Source: Yamadazyma tenuis | Taxonomy: Eukaryota; Ascomycota; Pichiomycetes; Serinales; Debaryomycetaceae | Assembly: GCF_029203305.1 (NCBI RefSeq) | Contig: NC_089461.1 | Location: forward strand, 1,984,001-2,048,000 | Length of the DNA: 64,000 nucleotides | Direction: 5' to 3' | Shown: piece by piece, positions 47,174 to 58,333 of the stretch | How the letters are laid out: each line of letters starts with the position of its first letter | Position numbering within the stretch: position 1 is the stretch's first letter | Notes under the pieces: generated by a model | What the model was told of the DNA's origin: nothing | Database searches by the model: none | What the model saw: only the letters and a program-made list of their open reading frames with translations | Made by a program: the position numbers and the translations under genes

Positions 47174-47407
47174 ATGGCTAGAGGCAACCAAAGAGATCTT
47201 GCAAGAGCCAAGAACCAAAAAAAACTACAAGATGCTGCCAAGAGTAAGAAGAAGGATGGTGACCCCAAGAAGAGAATGGAAAGTGATGCTGAAAAAATGA
47301 GAAGAAAACAAGCAGAAGGTATGTGAACACCAACATCCCAAACAATGTGAATACTAACCAATTTGATAGCTGACGCTAGAAAGGCTGCGGGAAATCCAAG
47401 TTCCTGA
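47174..47407 (+). CDS. Small SERF (4F5) family protein, spliced
   Basis: Exon 1 (47174-47318) and exon 2 (47370-47407) flank a 51-base intron with donor GTATGT, branch point TACTAAC (47352-47358) and acceptor TAG. Splicing gives a 60-residue basic protein starting MARGNQRDLARAKNQKK, containing GDPKKRMESDAEKMRRKQAE, then ADARKAAGNPSS. This matches the SERF/4F5 family and yeast YDL085C-A, including the ADAR residues right after the junction. SERF proteins are disordered, bind RNA and modify amyloid aggregation. Without splicing the frame ends at a TGA two codons into the intron, so a simple frame search misses the true C-terminus. Confidence 0.9.
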
Positions 47408-47695
47408 GAACCCTGATTCTACAAGGAACCCAGGCATAGTCCTGAACCTGAAGAGCCCAGAACTACCTGCAAATTGGTTAGCCAAACTGTTATAAAGAAA
47501 CTAATTACAATAAATAAATGTGTCCGATGAATGACTATTGTAGCTATGTGTCTAGGAACTGGATACTGGCTTAAACCTGGTACCAGACACAATTGTAATT
47601 GATATTCTAAGCATCCCGTTTTTCCAGGAGTATCATAATTCTTTTTATCCAAAATCGCATTTTTATTCACCCAACACACTAAACTACGTCTGCCA

Positions 47696-48505
47696 ATGTT
47701 GATCGAAGAAACTTTTCACGACGTCAAAACATCGTACGGCACAACCATGCGGTTGTTTGTGTACCATCCCAAGATTATCAACTACCCCCGGGCCAAATTC
47801 CCCGGTGTCTTGGTGTGGAGTGAGATCTACCAGGTCACCGGTCCCGTGTCCAGATTCGCCAAAGATATCGCTGGACAGGGATTCATCGTGGTTTGCCCAT
47901 CCATATACCACAACTTTACAAACCACCAACCATTGGAATATGACGTCGAAGGTACAGACAAAGGTAACGAGTACAAGATCAAAAAACCGTTGAAGTCGTA
48001 TGATGAAGATAGCTCATTGGCCATTGACTATTTGTTATCGTTGCCAACTTGCAATGGCAAGGTGGGAGCCACCGGCATGTGCCTCGGAGGCCATTTGGCG
48101 TACCGTTCCGCTTTGGACCCCAGAGTCAGTGCTACCGTGTGCTTTTTTGCTACAGACATCCACAACCATGCGTTGGGAGAAGGCCAACAGGACGACTCGT
48201 TACAACGATGCGGAGACATCACGGGAGAAATCATCATGATTTTCGGGTGCAAAGATAACCACGTCCCGTTGGCAGGTAGAGATTTGATCAGAAGCGAGAT
48301 GAGAAAGAAAAACGTGGAGATGACCTTTATCGAGATAAACGATGCCCAACACGCCTTTGTCAGAGACGAGTTGAGTAAGGGAAGATATGATCCTGCTACC
48401 ACAAAGAACTGTAACGAGTGGTTGTTTGAGTTGTTTAACAGAAAGCTCAAGCTCGAGTATGGAGAGCACGATGGAGTGGCGGAGAAAATCGATAATGTGT
48501 GCTGA
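47696..48505 (+). CDS. Dienelactone hydrolase family protein
   Basis: The 269-residue alpha/beta hydrolase has the DLH nucleophile elbow GATGMCLGGH with Cys129 in place of Ser, acid Asp187 (FGCKDNHVP) and His219 (NDAQHAF). The family hydrolyses lactones and esters such as carboxymethylenebutenolide; the true substrate in yeasts is unknown. WSEIYQVTGPVSRFAKDIAGQGFIVVCPSIYH matches the fungal branch. S. cerevisiae has a distant relative, Aim2. The C-terminus (AEKIDNVC) has no clear targeting signal. It is followed by TIF34 in the same direction, 173 bases on. Confidence 0.9.
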   Translation: MLIEETFHDVKTSYGTTMRLFVYHPKIINYPRAKFPGVLVWSEIYQVTGPVSRFAKDIAGQGFIVVCPSIYHNFTNHQPLEYDVEGTDKGNEYKIKKPLKSYDEDSSLAIDYLLSLPTCNGKVGATGMCLGGHLAYRSALDPRVSATVCFFATDIHNHALGEGQQDDSLQRCGDITGEIIMIFGCKDNHVPLAGRDLIRSEMRKKNVEMTFIEINDAQHAFVRDELSKGRYDPATTKNCNEWLFELFNRKLKLEYGEHDGVAEKIDNVC

Positions 48506-48678
48506 GAGGCCATCCGAACAAGTATGGATGGAGTACCCAGCAAGAACATACCTTAAACCCCGACTAATATAGTACCAGTAGTAAATGGATGCAAAACGAG
48601 TGTCGCGCACAAACTAAATCTTCTCAGCAAAAAATTTTCATCAACAAAATCTTTCTTAAATACCTAGCCTAACACATC

Positions 48679-49728
48679 ATGAGACCAATCAAGTTGATGG
48701 GGCACGAGCGTTCGCTCACGCAAGTCAAGTACAACAGAGAAGGAGACTTGATTTTCTCGGTTTCGAAAGATAGCTCTGCTTCTATTTGGTATTCATCGAA
48801 TGGAGAAAGATTGGGAACCTTAGAAGGTCACAAAGGTACCATTTGGTCTATTGATGTCGACAGTGAATCTATTTTATGTTCAACCGGAAGTGCTGATTTG
48901 TCCATCAGGTTGTGGAAAGTTGCCACCGGTGAATGCGTTTTCCAGTACGAAATGTCCACCCCTGTCAGAAGAGTAGCATTTTCCCCTGATAACTCCAAAC
49001 TTTTGGCGGTTACTGACCAAGTTATGGGCCACCAAGGTACCATAACTGTTTTCAACATAAGTTACGAAGGTGACTATACCAACCAAAGCGCCGAACCCGA
49101 ATTGGTGATCAAAACCAGAGAAGGTGCCACCAAAGTTGTGGTTGCTGGATGGTCCCATGGAGGTGAATATATCATAGCCGGTCATGAAGATGGATATGTT
49201 TCCAAATACGACGGCCACACTGGAGAGTTTATACAGACAGTTCAAGCCCACGGTAAATACAACGAAGAAAAGGTGCTTTCCATCACCGACATACAATTTG
49301 CTCCTGAGGACAAATCCTACTTCATCACATCTTCTAAAGACAAATGCTCCACCTTAATCGATGTCGAGACCCTCGAGATCTTGAAGGTGTATATTGCTGA
49401 CGCCCCCATGAACACCGCTGCCATAACCCCCAAAAAGAACTTTGTTATATTAGGAGGAGGTCAAGAAGCCAGAAATGTCACCACTACGGCCGAATCCCAG
49501 GGGAAATTCGAAGCTAGGTTCTACCACAAGATCTTCGTCGACGAGATCGGGAGAGTCAAGGGTCATTTCGGTCCTTTAAATTCCATTGCTGTTCATCCTA
49601 ACGGTTCTGGATACGCTTCTGGAGGAGAAGATGGGTTTATCAGAGTGCACAGCTTTGACAAGAGCTACTTTGATTTCGAATACGACGCCGAGAGAACAGA
49701 AAGAGCCATTGCCTCAGGTGCCACTTAG
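48679..49728 (+). CDS. TIF34: Translation initiation factor eIF3 subunit i, Tif34
   Basis: The 349-residue WD40 protein is colinear with Tif34: it starts [19 protein letters not shown], contains [40 protein letters not shown] and [12 protein letters not shown], and ends in the helix [12 protein letters not shown] that holds eIF3b. Length equals the family norm (347). eIF3i is a core subunit of yeast eIF3 and supports 48S assembly and scanning. TGTCGCGC lies at 48601-48608, 71 bases before the ATG, the same word as one arm of an inverted repeat before LYS2. Confidence 0.97.
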   Translation: MRPIKLMGHERSLTQVKYNREGDLIFSVSKDSSASIWYSSNGERLGTLEGHKGTIWSIDVDSESILCSTGSADLSIRLWKVATGECVFQYEMSTPVRRVAFSPDNSKLLAVTDQVMGHQGTITVFNISYEGDYTNQSAEPELVIKTREGATKVVVAGWSHGGEYIIAGHEDGYVSKYDGHTGEFIQTVQAHGKYNEEKVLSITDIQFAPEDKSYFITSSKDKCSTLIDVETLEILKVYIADAPMNTAAITPKKNFVILGGGQEARNVTTTAESQGKFEARFYHKIFVDEIGRVKGHFGPLNSIAVHPNGSGYASGGEDGFIRVHSFDKSYFDFEYDAERTERAIASGAT

Positions 49729-49897
49729 GAGCCCCATAAATAGTGTATATTAATATCATCTGGTTAATATAAAATCGCAGAAGCCATCGCACCTTAGTAA
49801 TCGCATTTTCGCACTAGCTGCAATTTTCCAGTACTCATTATCTTATCTTGCACAAATTTGCCTTGTGGAGACTGAAACTAATACCTGTAACTGGAAG

Positions 49898-52342
49898 ATG
49901 AGCTCGAGTGACATTTCTGATACTGACACTGGTGGAGGGTTTATTGTTGATGACAACAACTTTGCTTCCAACAAAAGACGCAGAACGCGGGCCAAGCCTG
50001 CCAATGTGTCATACAAGGAAGACTCTGATATTGAGGAAATACCTGATGGTACCGCTGTTCTAACACCACAGACTGGTAGAAATGGGTCTAGAACACGTCA
50101 AACGCGTAAAAACACGCCTAAAAAGACGGTAAAAAAGGTGGTGGAGTCGGAAGATGACGACGAAGAGTTCACGCTAGAAGGTGCACCTGAAGAAGAGGAC
50201 CAGGACGATGAAGACGATATCCAAATCCTTCAAGAATCGTTCACAGAGCCAGCAGGCATAACAGAGCTTGATGCCATCGAGATTTCAGAGGACGAAATAC
50301 CTCTAGCGGAGGTGAAAAAACCGGCTCCCAAGAAGAGAGCAAGGAAGAAAAAAGAGCCTAAAGTCAAGATTCCATATTTCACCAGAATAACCGAGAGGCT
50401 CTACGAGAATCATCCGTACTTGAAGGATGTTTTCCCATACTTGGATATGCTTCCTGGGATCGAGCCCGAAAGAGCCCCACAGCCAAGTGGCATGTCCATC
50501 AAGTTATTGCCATTCCAGCTCGAAGGTCTCAATTGGCTCATCAAGCAAGAAGACGGTGAATTTGGAGGTGGGATTCTTGCGGATGAAATGGGAATGGGAA
50601 AGACCATTCAGACGATTGCGTTGTTCATGAACGATTTGAGCAAGGGGCCCAATTTGGTGGTTGGTCCTACGGTTGCGCTAATGCAGTGGAAACACGAGAT
50701 AGAAAGTCACACCAATAATAAGCTTAAAGTTCTTCTTTTCCACGGTGCCAATAGAAGCTCCGATGTTTCTGAGCTCAGCAAGTACGACGTGATCTTGACG
50801 TCCTACTCGGTGTTGGAATCGGTTTTCCGGAAACAGAACTATGGGTTCAAGAGAAAGTCAGGGTTGGTGAAAGAGAAATCTCCCTTACACGCGATCAAGT
50901 TTTATCGTGTCATCTTGGACGAAGCCCACAACATTAAGGACAGAAGCAGTGGTACAGCTAAGGCTGCCAATAACTTGAACACAGAGAAAAGGTGGTGTTT
51001 GAGTGGTACACCATTACAGAACCGAATCGGAGAAATGTACTCGTTGATCCGGTACATGAAATTGCGGCCGTTTCACGAGTACTTCTGCACCAAGTGTGAC
51101 TGCTCAAGTTCTGAATGGCTATTTAGTGACTGGAGACATTGTGATATATGTGGTCACACGCCGATGGTACACACCAACTTCTTCAACCATTTTATGTTGA
51201 AAAACATCCAGAAGTTTGGGATTGAAGGGGATGGGTTGGTGAGTTTCCAGAACATCCAGTTGTTGTTGAAGAATGTAATGCTTAGAAGAACGAAGCTTGA
51301 ACGGGCAGATGATCTTGGATTACCTCCTAGAACCGTCGAAATTCGGTACGATACCTTCAACGAAGAGGAAAAAGATTTGTATATTTCCTTGTACAGTGAC
51401 TCCAAAAGAAGGTTCAATGACTATGTGGCCGAGGGGGTTGTTTTGAACAATTATGCCAACATCTTCACGTTGATAACCCGAATGAGACAGTTGGCGGACC
51501 ATCCTGACTTGGTGTTGAAAAAAGCTGGTAATAACCCCATCAGTAATGAGGTTTCTGGTTTGATCGTGTGCCAGCTTTGCGACGACGAGGCAGAAGAACC
51601 CATAGAGTCCAAGTGCCATCACAAGTTTTGTCGGTTATGTATCCAAGAGTATTGTGATTCATTTGGAGGGGATTCATCCAAGTTGGAGTGTCCCGTGTGC
51701 CATATTGGTTTGTCGATAGACCTTCAACAGCCGGCTCTCGAGGTGGACGAGCAAGAGTTCTCCAAAGCCAGTATTGTAAATCGAATTCAGTTGGGTACAC
51801 ATGGGAATCAGTGGAAGTCATCAACCAAGATCGAAGCGTTGGTGGAGGAATTGTATAAGCTCCGTTCAGACAAACACACCCTCAAATCGATTGTGTTCTC
51901 GCAGTTCACATCGATGTTGGACTTGATTGAATGGAGACTACGTAGAGCCGGGTTCCAGACGGTCAAACTACAAGGATCAATGTCTCCGCAACAGAGAGAC
52001 AATACCATCAAGTTTTTTATGGAGAACGCCCAGGTGGAAGTGTTTTTAGTGTCATTAAAAGCTGGAGGAGTGGCGTTGAATCTCTGTGAAGCTTCCCAGG
52101 TATTCCTCATGGATCCATGGTGGAATCCTTCGGTTGAATGGCAATCCATGGATAGAGTTCACAGAATCGGACAGAAACGGCCTATTAAGATCACTCGGTT
52201 CTGTATCAAAGATAGCATTGAGCTGAAGATTATTGAACTTCAAGAGAAAAAGGCCAACATGATCCACGCCACCATCAACCATGACCAAGCAGCCATAAAC
52301 AAGCTTACTCCCCAAGACTTACAGTTTTTATTTATGAATTAG
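49898..52342 (+). CDS. RAD16: Nucleotide excision repair ATPase/E3 Rad16
   Basis: The 814-residue protein starts at [14 protein letters not shown]; the frame upstream has only a GTG. An acidic and basic N-terminus precedes the SNF2 helicase: [13 protein letters not shown] (about 226-238), LDEAHNIKD (about 339-347), then a C3HC4 RING inserted between the helicase lobes ([21 protein letters not shown]...CPVC, about 557-602), then the second lobe ([35 protein letters not shown]). This order is typical of Rad16, which with Rad7 and Abf1 scans and repairs the non-transcribed strand. It is followed by LYS2; the two are also adjacent in S. cerevisiae. Confidence 0.96.
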   Translation: MSSSDISDTDTGGGFIVDDNNFASNKRRRTRAKPANVSYKEDSDIEEIPDGTAVLTPQTGRNGSRTRQTRKNTPKKTVKKVVESEDDDEEFTLEGAPEEEDQDDEDDIQILQESFTEPAGITELDAIEISEDEIPLAEVKKPAPKKRARKKKEPKVKIPYFTRITERLYENHPYLKDVFPYLDMLPGIEPERAPQPSGMSIKLLPFQLEGLNWLIKQEDGEFGGGILADEMGMGKTIQTIALFMNDLSKGPNLVVGPTVALMQWKHEIESHTNNKLKVLLFHGANRSSDVSELSKYDVILTSYSVLESVFRKQNYGFKRKSGLVKEKSPLHAIKFYRVILDEAHNIKDRSSGTAKAANNLNTEKRWCLSGTPLQNRIGEMYSLIRYMKLRPFHEYFCTKCDCSSSEWLFSDWRHCDICGHTPMVHTNFFNHFMLKNIQKFGIEGDGLVSFQNIQLLLKNVMLRRTKLERADDLGLPPRTVEIRYDTFNEEEKDLYISLYSDSKRRFNDYVAEGVVLNNYANIFTLITRMRQLADHPDLVLKKAGNNPISNEVSGLIVCQLCDDEAEEPIESKCHHKFCRLCIQEYCDSFGGDSSKLECPVCHIGLSIDLQQPALEVDEQEFSKASIVNRIQLGTHGNQWKSSTKIEALVEELYKLRSDKHTLKSIVFSQFTSMLDLIEWRLRRAGFQTVKLQGSMSPQQRDNTIKFFMENAQVEVFLVSLKAGGVALNLCEASQVFLMDPWWNPSVEWQSMDRVHRIGQKRPIKITRFCIKDSIELKIIELQEKKANMIHATINHDQAAINKLTPQDLQFLFMN

Positions 52343-52385
52343 TTATATATATATGGATATAGGATTTTGCAGCCATTAATAGAGA

Positions 52386-52432
52386 GCGCGACATTGTTCT
52401 AGTGTGACTCATTGGAAGGTTCAGTGTCGCGC
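52386..52432. promoter_or_regulatory. Gcn4 site inside an 8-bp inverted repeat, LYS2 promoter
   Basis: TGACTCA (Gcn4 core, reverse orientation) lies at 52405-52411, about 95 bases before the LYS2 ATG. It sits between GCGCGACA at 52386-52393 and its exact inverse TGTCGCGC at 52425-52432. Gcn4 control of LYS2 is expected; the inverted repeat is unexplained. Confidence 0.62.
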
Positions 52433-52503
52433 AAAGTCGTAGCTCCAGAAGAAATGAATCAAAATGCGAAAAATTTCCTCCACAAGATACACCCAGATTA
52501 ACT

Positions 52504-55500
52504 ATGTCACAGTATTGGTTGGAATACCTCGACAACCCAACGTTGGCGATATTCCCGTTCGACTACTTACGGCCTTCCAATAACAAGGTCATCGAGGCTT
52601 CGTACGAGGTGCCCGTTAGTGGTAAAGACTATATTACCAGTTTAACCAGTTTCATCGTTTTGATTTATCGATTGACTGGTGATGAAGATATTGTGGTGGC
52701 CGTCAACGCCGAAGATAACCACAAGGAATTTATTCTCAGACTAAGCTTAACCCCCACCACCACCTTCAGTGATTTCCGCAGCCGTGTATTGGACGAGTAC
52801 ACCAAGAACCAAAAACAAGCGGCTTCCTACAACTCCTTGGACGACATTGCCCAAGCTATCAAGGAAAAAAAAGGAACCGAAGAGTACCCAAACTTGTTCA
52901 GATTGTCATTTGAACATGCCAATTCTAACGCTCAATTGGCCACTTCCGTTAGAGGGTCGATTCGTGATTTGGCGGTGTTTTACTCCAGTGATAAGATCCA
53001 AATCTTCTACAATGGGTTGCTTTTCAAACAGGAAAGAATAGCCATGTTTGGCGAACAATTCGCTGGGTTTGTGGAAGCAGCCGAGAAAAACCCCTCAATT
53101 GAAGTCTCCAAGGTCAGCTTGGTGACCCCATCTCAGGCCAAGTTCCTTCCGGATCCTACTGTTGATTTAGACTGGGCTGGGTTCAGAGGTGCGATCCAAG
53201 ATATTTTCATGGAAAATGCCTTGAAGCACCCGGAAAGAACCTGTGTGACCGAGACCCGGTCGTTTATGGACCCTCAATCCAAAACCCGGGTTTTCACATA
53301 CAAGCAAATCAACCAGGCATCCAATATTGTGGGAAACTATTTGGTGAAGAGCGGAATCAAAAAGGGTGATATCGTGATGATCTACGCCTACAGAGGAGTG
53401 GACCTAATGATCGCGGTGATGGGGGTGTTGAAAGCCGGTGCCACCTTCTCGGTTATCGACCCGGCCTATCCCCCTGCCAGACAAAACATATACCTTTCTG
53501 TGGCCAAGCCGCGAGGTTTGATTGGGTTGGAAAAAGCCGGGGTGTTGGACCAGTTGGTAGTGGACTACGTGAAATACGAGTTGGAGGTGGTTGCGTCGAT
53601 CCCCCAGTTGAAGGTCAACGATGACGGGTCTTTGAATGGGGGTGTGGTGGACAAACTTGACTGTTTACAACAATATGCCCAGTACGCTGATGTGCCCACA
53701 GGTGTTAAGGTGGGACCCGACTCGAACCCGACCTTGTCATTCACGTCAGGATCGGAAGGAATCCCCAAGGGGGTATTGGGCCGGCATTACTCGTTGGCGT
53801 ACTATTTCCCATGGATGTCTCAACGGTTTGGGTTGAGTGCCGACGATAAATTCACCATGTTATCAGGAATTGCCCACGATCCGATCCAAAGAGATATGTT
53901 CACCCCGTTGTTCTTGGGAGCACAGTTGTTGGTGCCCACGGCGGATGACATTGGAACTCCGGGGAAATTGGCCGATTGGATGGCTGAATATGGTGCTACT
54001 GTTACCCACTTGACCCCCGCCATGGGCCAGTTGTTGAGTGCCCAGGCCAGCACCGCCTTCCCCAAGTTGCACCACGCGTTCTTTGTGGGCGACATTTTGA
54101 CCAAACGAGACTGTTTGCGGTTGCAATCGTTGGCTGCAAACGTGTATATTGTCAATATGTATGGGACCACCGAGACTCAGAGAGCGGTGTCGTACTTTGA
54201 AATCAAGAGCTTGGCAGCAGATCCCACCTACTTGAAGTCGTTGAAAGACGTGATGCCTGCCGGTACCGGGATGTACAATGTGCAATTATTGATTGTGAAC
54301 CGAAACCACACGAGTCAGACGTGTGGGGTGGGAGAAGTGGGTGAAATCTACGTGAGAGCGGCCGGGTTGTCTGAAGGATATAGAGGGTTGCCGGACTTGA
54401 ATGCGCAAAAGTTTGTCACCAACTGGTACGTTGACCCCAACAAGTGGATAACCGTAGACGAGGCCAACAGCCAAAATGAAGGCTGGAGACAAGAGGGGTG
54501 GTTGGGACCAAGAGACCGGCTCTATAGAACCGGCGACTTGGGCCGGTATTTACCTGATGGGAACGTTGAGTGCTGTGGAAGAGCCGATGACCAGGTCAAA
54601 ATCAGAGGTTTCAGAATCGAGTTGGGTGAAATCGACACCCACTTGTCACAGCACGCATTGGTTCGGGAAAACATCACCTTAGTCAGAAGAGACAAGAACG
54701 AAGAGCCCACCTTGATCTCGTACATTGTGCCCAAGGACTCAGAGGAGTTGAAGAACTTCAAGTCTGAAATTGAAGACGACTCGGGGTTGGACGACCCCAT
54801 TGTTCTAGGCTTGGTGGAGTACAGAGAGTTGATCAAGGATATCAAGGGCTACTTGAAGAAGAGATTGGCCTCATACGCCATACCCACCTTGATTGTGCCT
54901 TTGGCCAAATTGCCCTTGAATCCTAATGGTAAGGTCGATAAGCCCAAATTGCCCTTCCCTGACACCGCCCAGTTGGCGGCGGTGGCCAAGTTGTCCAAGA
55001 GCACCAGCAGCGAAAGCGAAGAAGACTTGAACGAAGTTGAAAAGCTTCTCATAAACTTGTGGATAGAAGTATTACCCAATAGACCTGCTACCATCTCCAG
55101 ATCGGACTCTTTCTTCGACCTAGGAGGACACTCGATCTTGGCCACCAGAATGATCTTTGAGTTGAGAAAACGAGTGGGGGTGGATGTGCCTTTGGGGATT
55201 ATTTTCAGTAACCCAACCATTGAAGCGTTTGGTAAGAAGGTTTCGGCGTACATTAAGGGTAACGACTTTGAGTTGGCCGACAGCAGTGCCAACAAGGAGG
55301 AGGAAACCGCAGCTCCCGAGTCGAACTATTCCGAAGATGCTAAGCACTTGGCCAATACCATGTTATTGGAGAAGTACCCAACGCTAGAGAACCTTGATAC
55401 TTCCCAGCACATCAACGTGTTTGTAACAGGGGTTACTGGGTTCCTTGGCTCGTTCATCATCAAAGAGTTGTTGGAAAACGAACAATTATCGGTAACCATC

Positions 55501-56652
55501 TATGCTCACGTGAGAGCCTCCGATGAGAACAAAGGGTTGGACAGAATCCGTCAAGCCGGTAAGACGTTTGGTGTATGGAATGAGGCTTGGGCTAGCAGTA
55601 TCACGGTGGTGTTGGCGGACTTGTCGCAGCCAAAGCTTGGATTGAGTGATTCTGCCTGGACGCAATTGGCCAACAACATCGATGTGATCATCCATAACGG
55701 GGCGTTTGTACACTGGGTGTATCCTTACTCCCAGTTGAGAGACGCCAACGTGATTGGGTCGGTGAACTTGATGAACTTGTGTGGAGTCGGTAAGGCCAAA
55801 CACTACGCATTTGTTTCATCCACCTCGTCTCTTGATACCGACCACTATATTCGTCTCTCGGACCAGATCATGGCCAAGGGCGGCGACGGGATCCCTGAGT
55901 CCGATGACATGGAAGGGTCTGCCACCGGACTCGGTAACGGGTATGGTCAGAGTAAGTGGGCTGCTGAGTATATCATTAGAAAGGCAGGAGAAAGGGGATT
56001 GAGAGGAAGCATAATTCGTGCTGGATATGTCACTGGGTACACCCGGACGGGAGCCAGTAACACCGATGACTTTTTGTTAAGAATGTTGAAGGGATGCTGT
56101 GAATTGGGAATCTATCCAGACATTGGGAACAACGTCAACATGGTTCCGGTGGATCATGTTGCCAAGATCACGGTTGCAACTGGTCTCTTCCCCCCTACGG
56201 CGGGCATGGGCGTGGCCCAGGTCACGGCCCATCCTCGTATCAGGTTCAACGAATTCTTGGGGGCCTTGAACGACTATGGCTATGGGTTGAAGCAGGATGA
56301 CTATCCTCTTTGGAAGAACGAATTGGAGAACTTTGTGGTGAACAAATCCAAGGAGTCTGCCTTGTTCCCATTGTTACACTTTGTATTGGACGACTTGCCC
56401 CAGAACACCAAGGCCCCTGAGTTGGACGACTCAAACACCAGTGCCTCTTTGGCTGCCTATAAGTCCAATAGTGTGACTTCTCGTGGAGTGACACAAGAGT
56501 TGATGGGCACTTATATTGCGTACTTGGTGAAGATCGGGTTTTTGCCGGCTCCAGGTGGTTACGGCAAGCCTTTACCTGAGATAGAGCTTAGTGATGAATC
56601 ATTGCTGCTTATTCTCGCTGGTTCTGGTGGCCGTGGCTCGGCTGCAAAATAG
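52504..56652 (+). CDS. LYS2: Alpha-aminoadipate reductase Lys2
   Basis: The 1382-residue enzyme reduces alpha-aminoadipate to the semialdehyde in fungal lysine synthesis. Its N-terminal region (1 to about 230) is condensation-like. An NRPS-type adenylation domain follows ([11 protein letters not shown], about 412-422; [25 protein letters not shown]). The carrier domain has DLGGHSI with the phosphopantetheine serine at residue 877, close to Ser880 in S. cerevisiae. The C-terminal short-chain reductase has TGVTGFLG (about 976-983) and the YGQSK catalytic Tyr/Lys (about 1146-1150). It needs Lys5 to attach the cofactor. The length matches the yeast enzyme (1392). A Gcn4 site is upstream. Confidence 0.98.
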   Translation: MSQYWLEYLDNPTLAIFPFDYLRPSNNKVIEASYEVPVSGKDYITSLTSFIVLIYRLTGDEDIVVAVNAEDNHKEFILRLSLTPTTTFSDFRSRVLDEYTKNQKQAASYNSLDDIAQAIKEKKGTEEYPNLFRLSFEHANSNAQLATSVRGSIRDLAVFYSSDKIQIFYNGLLFKQERIAMFGEQFAGFVEAAEKNPSIEVSKVSLVTPSQAKFLPDPTVDLDWAGFRGAIQDIFMENALKHPERTCVTETRSFMDPQSKTRVFTYKQINQASNIVGNYLVKSGIKKGDIVMIYAYRGVDLMIAVMGVLKAGATFSVIDPAYPPARQNIYLSVAKPRGLIGLEKAGVLDQLVVDYVKYELEVVASIPQLKVNDDGSLNGGVVDKLDCLQQYAQYADVPTGVKVGPDSNPTLSFTSGSEGIPKGVLGRHYSLAYYFPWMSQRFGLSADDKFTMLSGIAHDPIQRDMFTPLFLGAQLLVPTADDIGTPGKLADWMAEYGATVTHLTPAMGQLLSAQASTAFPKLHHAFFVGDILTKRDCLRLQSLAANVYIVNMYGTTETQRAVSYFEIKSLAADPTYLKSLKDVMPAGTGMYNVQLLIVNRNHTSQTCGVGEVGEIYVRAAGLSEGYRGLPDLNAQKFVTNWYVDPNKWITVDEANSQNEGWRQEGWLGPRDRLYRTGDLGRYLPDGNVECCGRADDQVKIRGFRIELGEIDTHLSQHALVRENITLVRRDKNEEPTLISYIVPKDSEELKNFKSEIEDDSGLDDPIVLGLVEYRELIKDIKGYLKKRLASYAIPTLIVPLAKLPLNPNGKVDKPKLPFPDTAQLAAVAKLSKSTSSESEEDLNEVEKLLINLWIEVLPNRPATISRSDSFFDLGGHSILATRMIFELRKRVGVDVPLGIIFSNPTIEAFGKKVSAYIKGNDFELADSSANKEEETAAPESNYSEDAKHLANTMLLEKYPTLENLDTSQHINVFVTGVTGFLGSFIIKELLENEQLSVTIYAHVRASDENKGLDRIRQAGKTFGVWNEAWASSITVVLADLSQPKLGLSDSAWTQLANNIDVIIHNGAFVHWVYPYSQLRDANVIGSVNLMNLCGVGKAKHYAFVSSTSSLDTDHYIRLSDQIMAKGGDGIPESDDMEGSATGLGNGYGQSKWAAEYIIRKAGERGLRGSIIRAGYVTGYTRTGASNTDDFLLRMLKGCCELGIYPDIGNNVNMVPVDHVAKITVATGLFPPTAGMGVAQVTAHPRIRFNEFLGALNDYGYGLKQDDYPLWKNELENFVVNKSKESALFPLLHFVLDDLPQNTKAPELDDSNTSASLAAYKSNSVTSRGVTQELMGTYIAYLVKIGFLPAPGGYGKPLPEIELSDESLLLILAGSGGRGSAAK

Positions 56653-56962
56653 ATATCCAACCACTATTAGGCAGGGTTCTACACCTATGATAAGAGACAG
56701 GCGTTAAATAAGGTCCTGGCAATCTAGTACATAATCTCACCTAGTTGCAAAATACATAGATCATGAATCATCGTAGAAGTTGAAGGATTCAGAACCGACC
56801 GCCTAGAAATTTAGAAACAAAGGACCAGCAGAAGCCTCAGGACCAGCAGAAGCCTCAGGCGCCGCCTGGATACATTCTGATCACAACTCCCAAGCTCCAA
56901 AACATCAGCCTGATCGTCTCCCATATTGGCGCGCACTTTTCTTTTCAAGTCCCTTGATCTAA
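56653..56962. other. Intergenic region with an 18-bp tandem duplication
   Basis: 310 bases with no gene. AGGACCAGCAGAAGCCTC occurs twice in tandem at 56821-56838 and 56839-56856. GGCGCGCACTTT lies close to the next start codon. Confidence 0.6.
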
Positions 56963-58039
56963 ATGCTTGCTAAAAACAGCATGGTGGATGGAACCACCAG
57001 GCGTGAAAGCATATCGTCGGACAAGGGTGACCTCCTCCTCAACTTGAACTCGTTGAAGCGAGAAATTCGGGAAAACGTGACTCCCAGCGGCACAAATGCA
57101 TCCACCCCCAACCCTTCATCAACTCCCACCCCATATCGAAGACCGTCAGGCCCCGTCTCCACCGGGCTGTCGCTCTCCAACGACAACACCGTTCTCCGAG
57201 ACATGGCGTACTCGTTGTCTACCAGCAGTTTGTCCAATCTCATGAAGCCCCAGGCCCACCAACGATCATACTCACAGACCAGCTTGAAAAGCCCGATACG
57301 AAGAGACAGCTCCGACCGCAAAACGTTGGTGGACCAGTTCTACTCGATCCTGGAGAGCCAAGTGATCCACAAGCAGGAGCTCACGACAGTGCCGTATACC
57401 TCCATCGATAGAGAGGTGAAGAGCGACCCGGAGCTAACAAATTACTTGTTAAACATCGACACGATTGTCAAGGATTTGAACCACGACAAGCTCGACGACG
57501 CTGGAGAAGAAGAGCTCGGGGACGACGAACAAGGCATATCTTCGAAGCTCTCTAGAAACCAGGACAAAAAGCTCCTCCCGTTCCTTGAGACGTTGGAGTC
57601 GGTCAACACCGCATTGAACCACCACGAGTTCGAACCGCACGCCCAATCACAAGCGTCTCTAGAGCTTGATAAACTCACGGAAAGACTCAGAGAAATGGAG
57701 ACATCCATCCAACAGCTTCAGCGGACTTTGAGTGAAAACTCAAGCAAAATCACCTCCAAATACCGGGACGAAATCAACCACAACGTTGACCGGCTCAACG
57801 ACTTGCTCTACACGTTGGATAATCTTGACTCTCGGTTGAACCGAGTAAAAGCCATTACCAATGACTGCAAGAACACTCTCACCACCGATTTGATGGGGGT
57901 GATTGAAATCTTGGAACGGGTGGACGAAAAGTTCTACCAGTACTCACGGGAAACCAGCAAGGTGCGTCTCAAGCAGCTCAGCATTTCCTTGGCCGTGTTG
58001 GTGGTACTTGTTAGCATATATATATATAGAGCAACATGA
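56963..58039 (+). CDS. Tail-anchored coiled-coil protein of unknown function
   Basis: The 358-residue protein has a Ser/Thr/Pro-rich N-terminus (about 40-125, STPTPYRRPSGP), then helical segments with heptad character (about 205-335, including LDKLTERLREMETSIQQLQRTL and LNDLLYTLDNLDSRL). It ends in a single hydrophobic segment 338-355 (QLSISLAVLVVLVSIYIY) with only RAT beyond. This is the plan of a tail-anchored protein facing the cytosol, inserted by the GET route. It resembles a SNARE or tethering factor in layout, but I see no SNARE motif with a zero-layer Gln or Arg. I do not recognise an ortholog. PDE2 follows. Confidence 0.75.
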   Translation: MLAKNSMVDGTTRRESISSDKGDLLLNLNSLKREIRENVTPSGTNASTPNPSSTPTPYRRPSGPVSTGLSLSNDNTVLRDMAYSLSTSSLSNLMKPQAHQRSYSQTSLKSPIRRDSSDRKTLVDQFYSILESQVIHKQELTTVPYTSIDREVKSDPELTNYLLNIDTIVKDLNHDKLDDAGEEELGDDEQGISSKLSRNQDKKLLPFLETLESVNTALNHHEFEPHAQSQASLELDKLTERLREMETSIQQLQRTLSENSSKITSKYRDEINHNVDRLNDLLYTLDNLDSRLNRVKAITNDCKNTLTTDLMGVIEILERVDEKFYQYSRETSKVRLKQLSISLAVLVVLVSIYIYRAT

Positions 58040-58333
58040 ATGTCGCAGTGCGCAATTGCAACCAAAATGTCGAGAGCCCGGCAATGGATGTGGTGCGCGG
58101 ACGCCCCGTCTCACTCGAAAATTTCAAGATTTCATAAAAACCCAACTCAATCTTGACTACAGCTGCAACAACGCCAGGTAGGCACACATAGACCCGAAAC
58201 CAAGCAGTGCTCCCGCCCCGCCCCCTCCCGGATCCAATACCTCACCCTCACGAAGCATATCCCATCACGTGAGCAGATTTATCCGTTCCCTCTGTGGCAC
58301 CAGAACCCTTTAAAAAAATTACACATCCTATCG

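Noticed and set aside
47419..47679. 86-codon minus frame between the SERF gene and the dienelactone hydrolase gene
   Set aside because: No motif; it lies in the short gap that should hold the hydrolase promoter.
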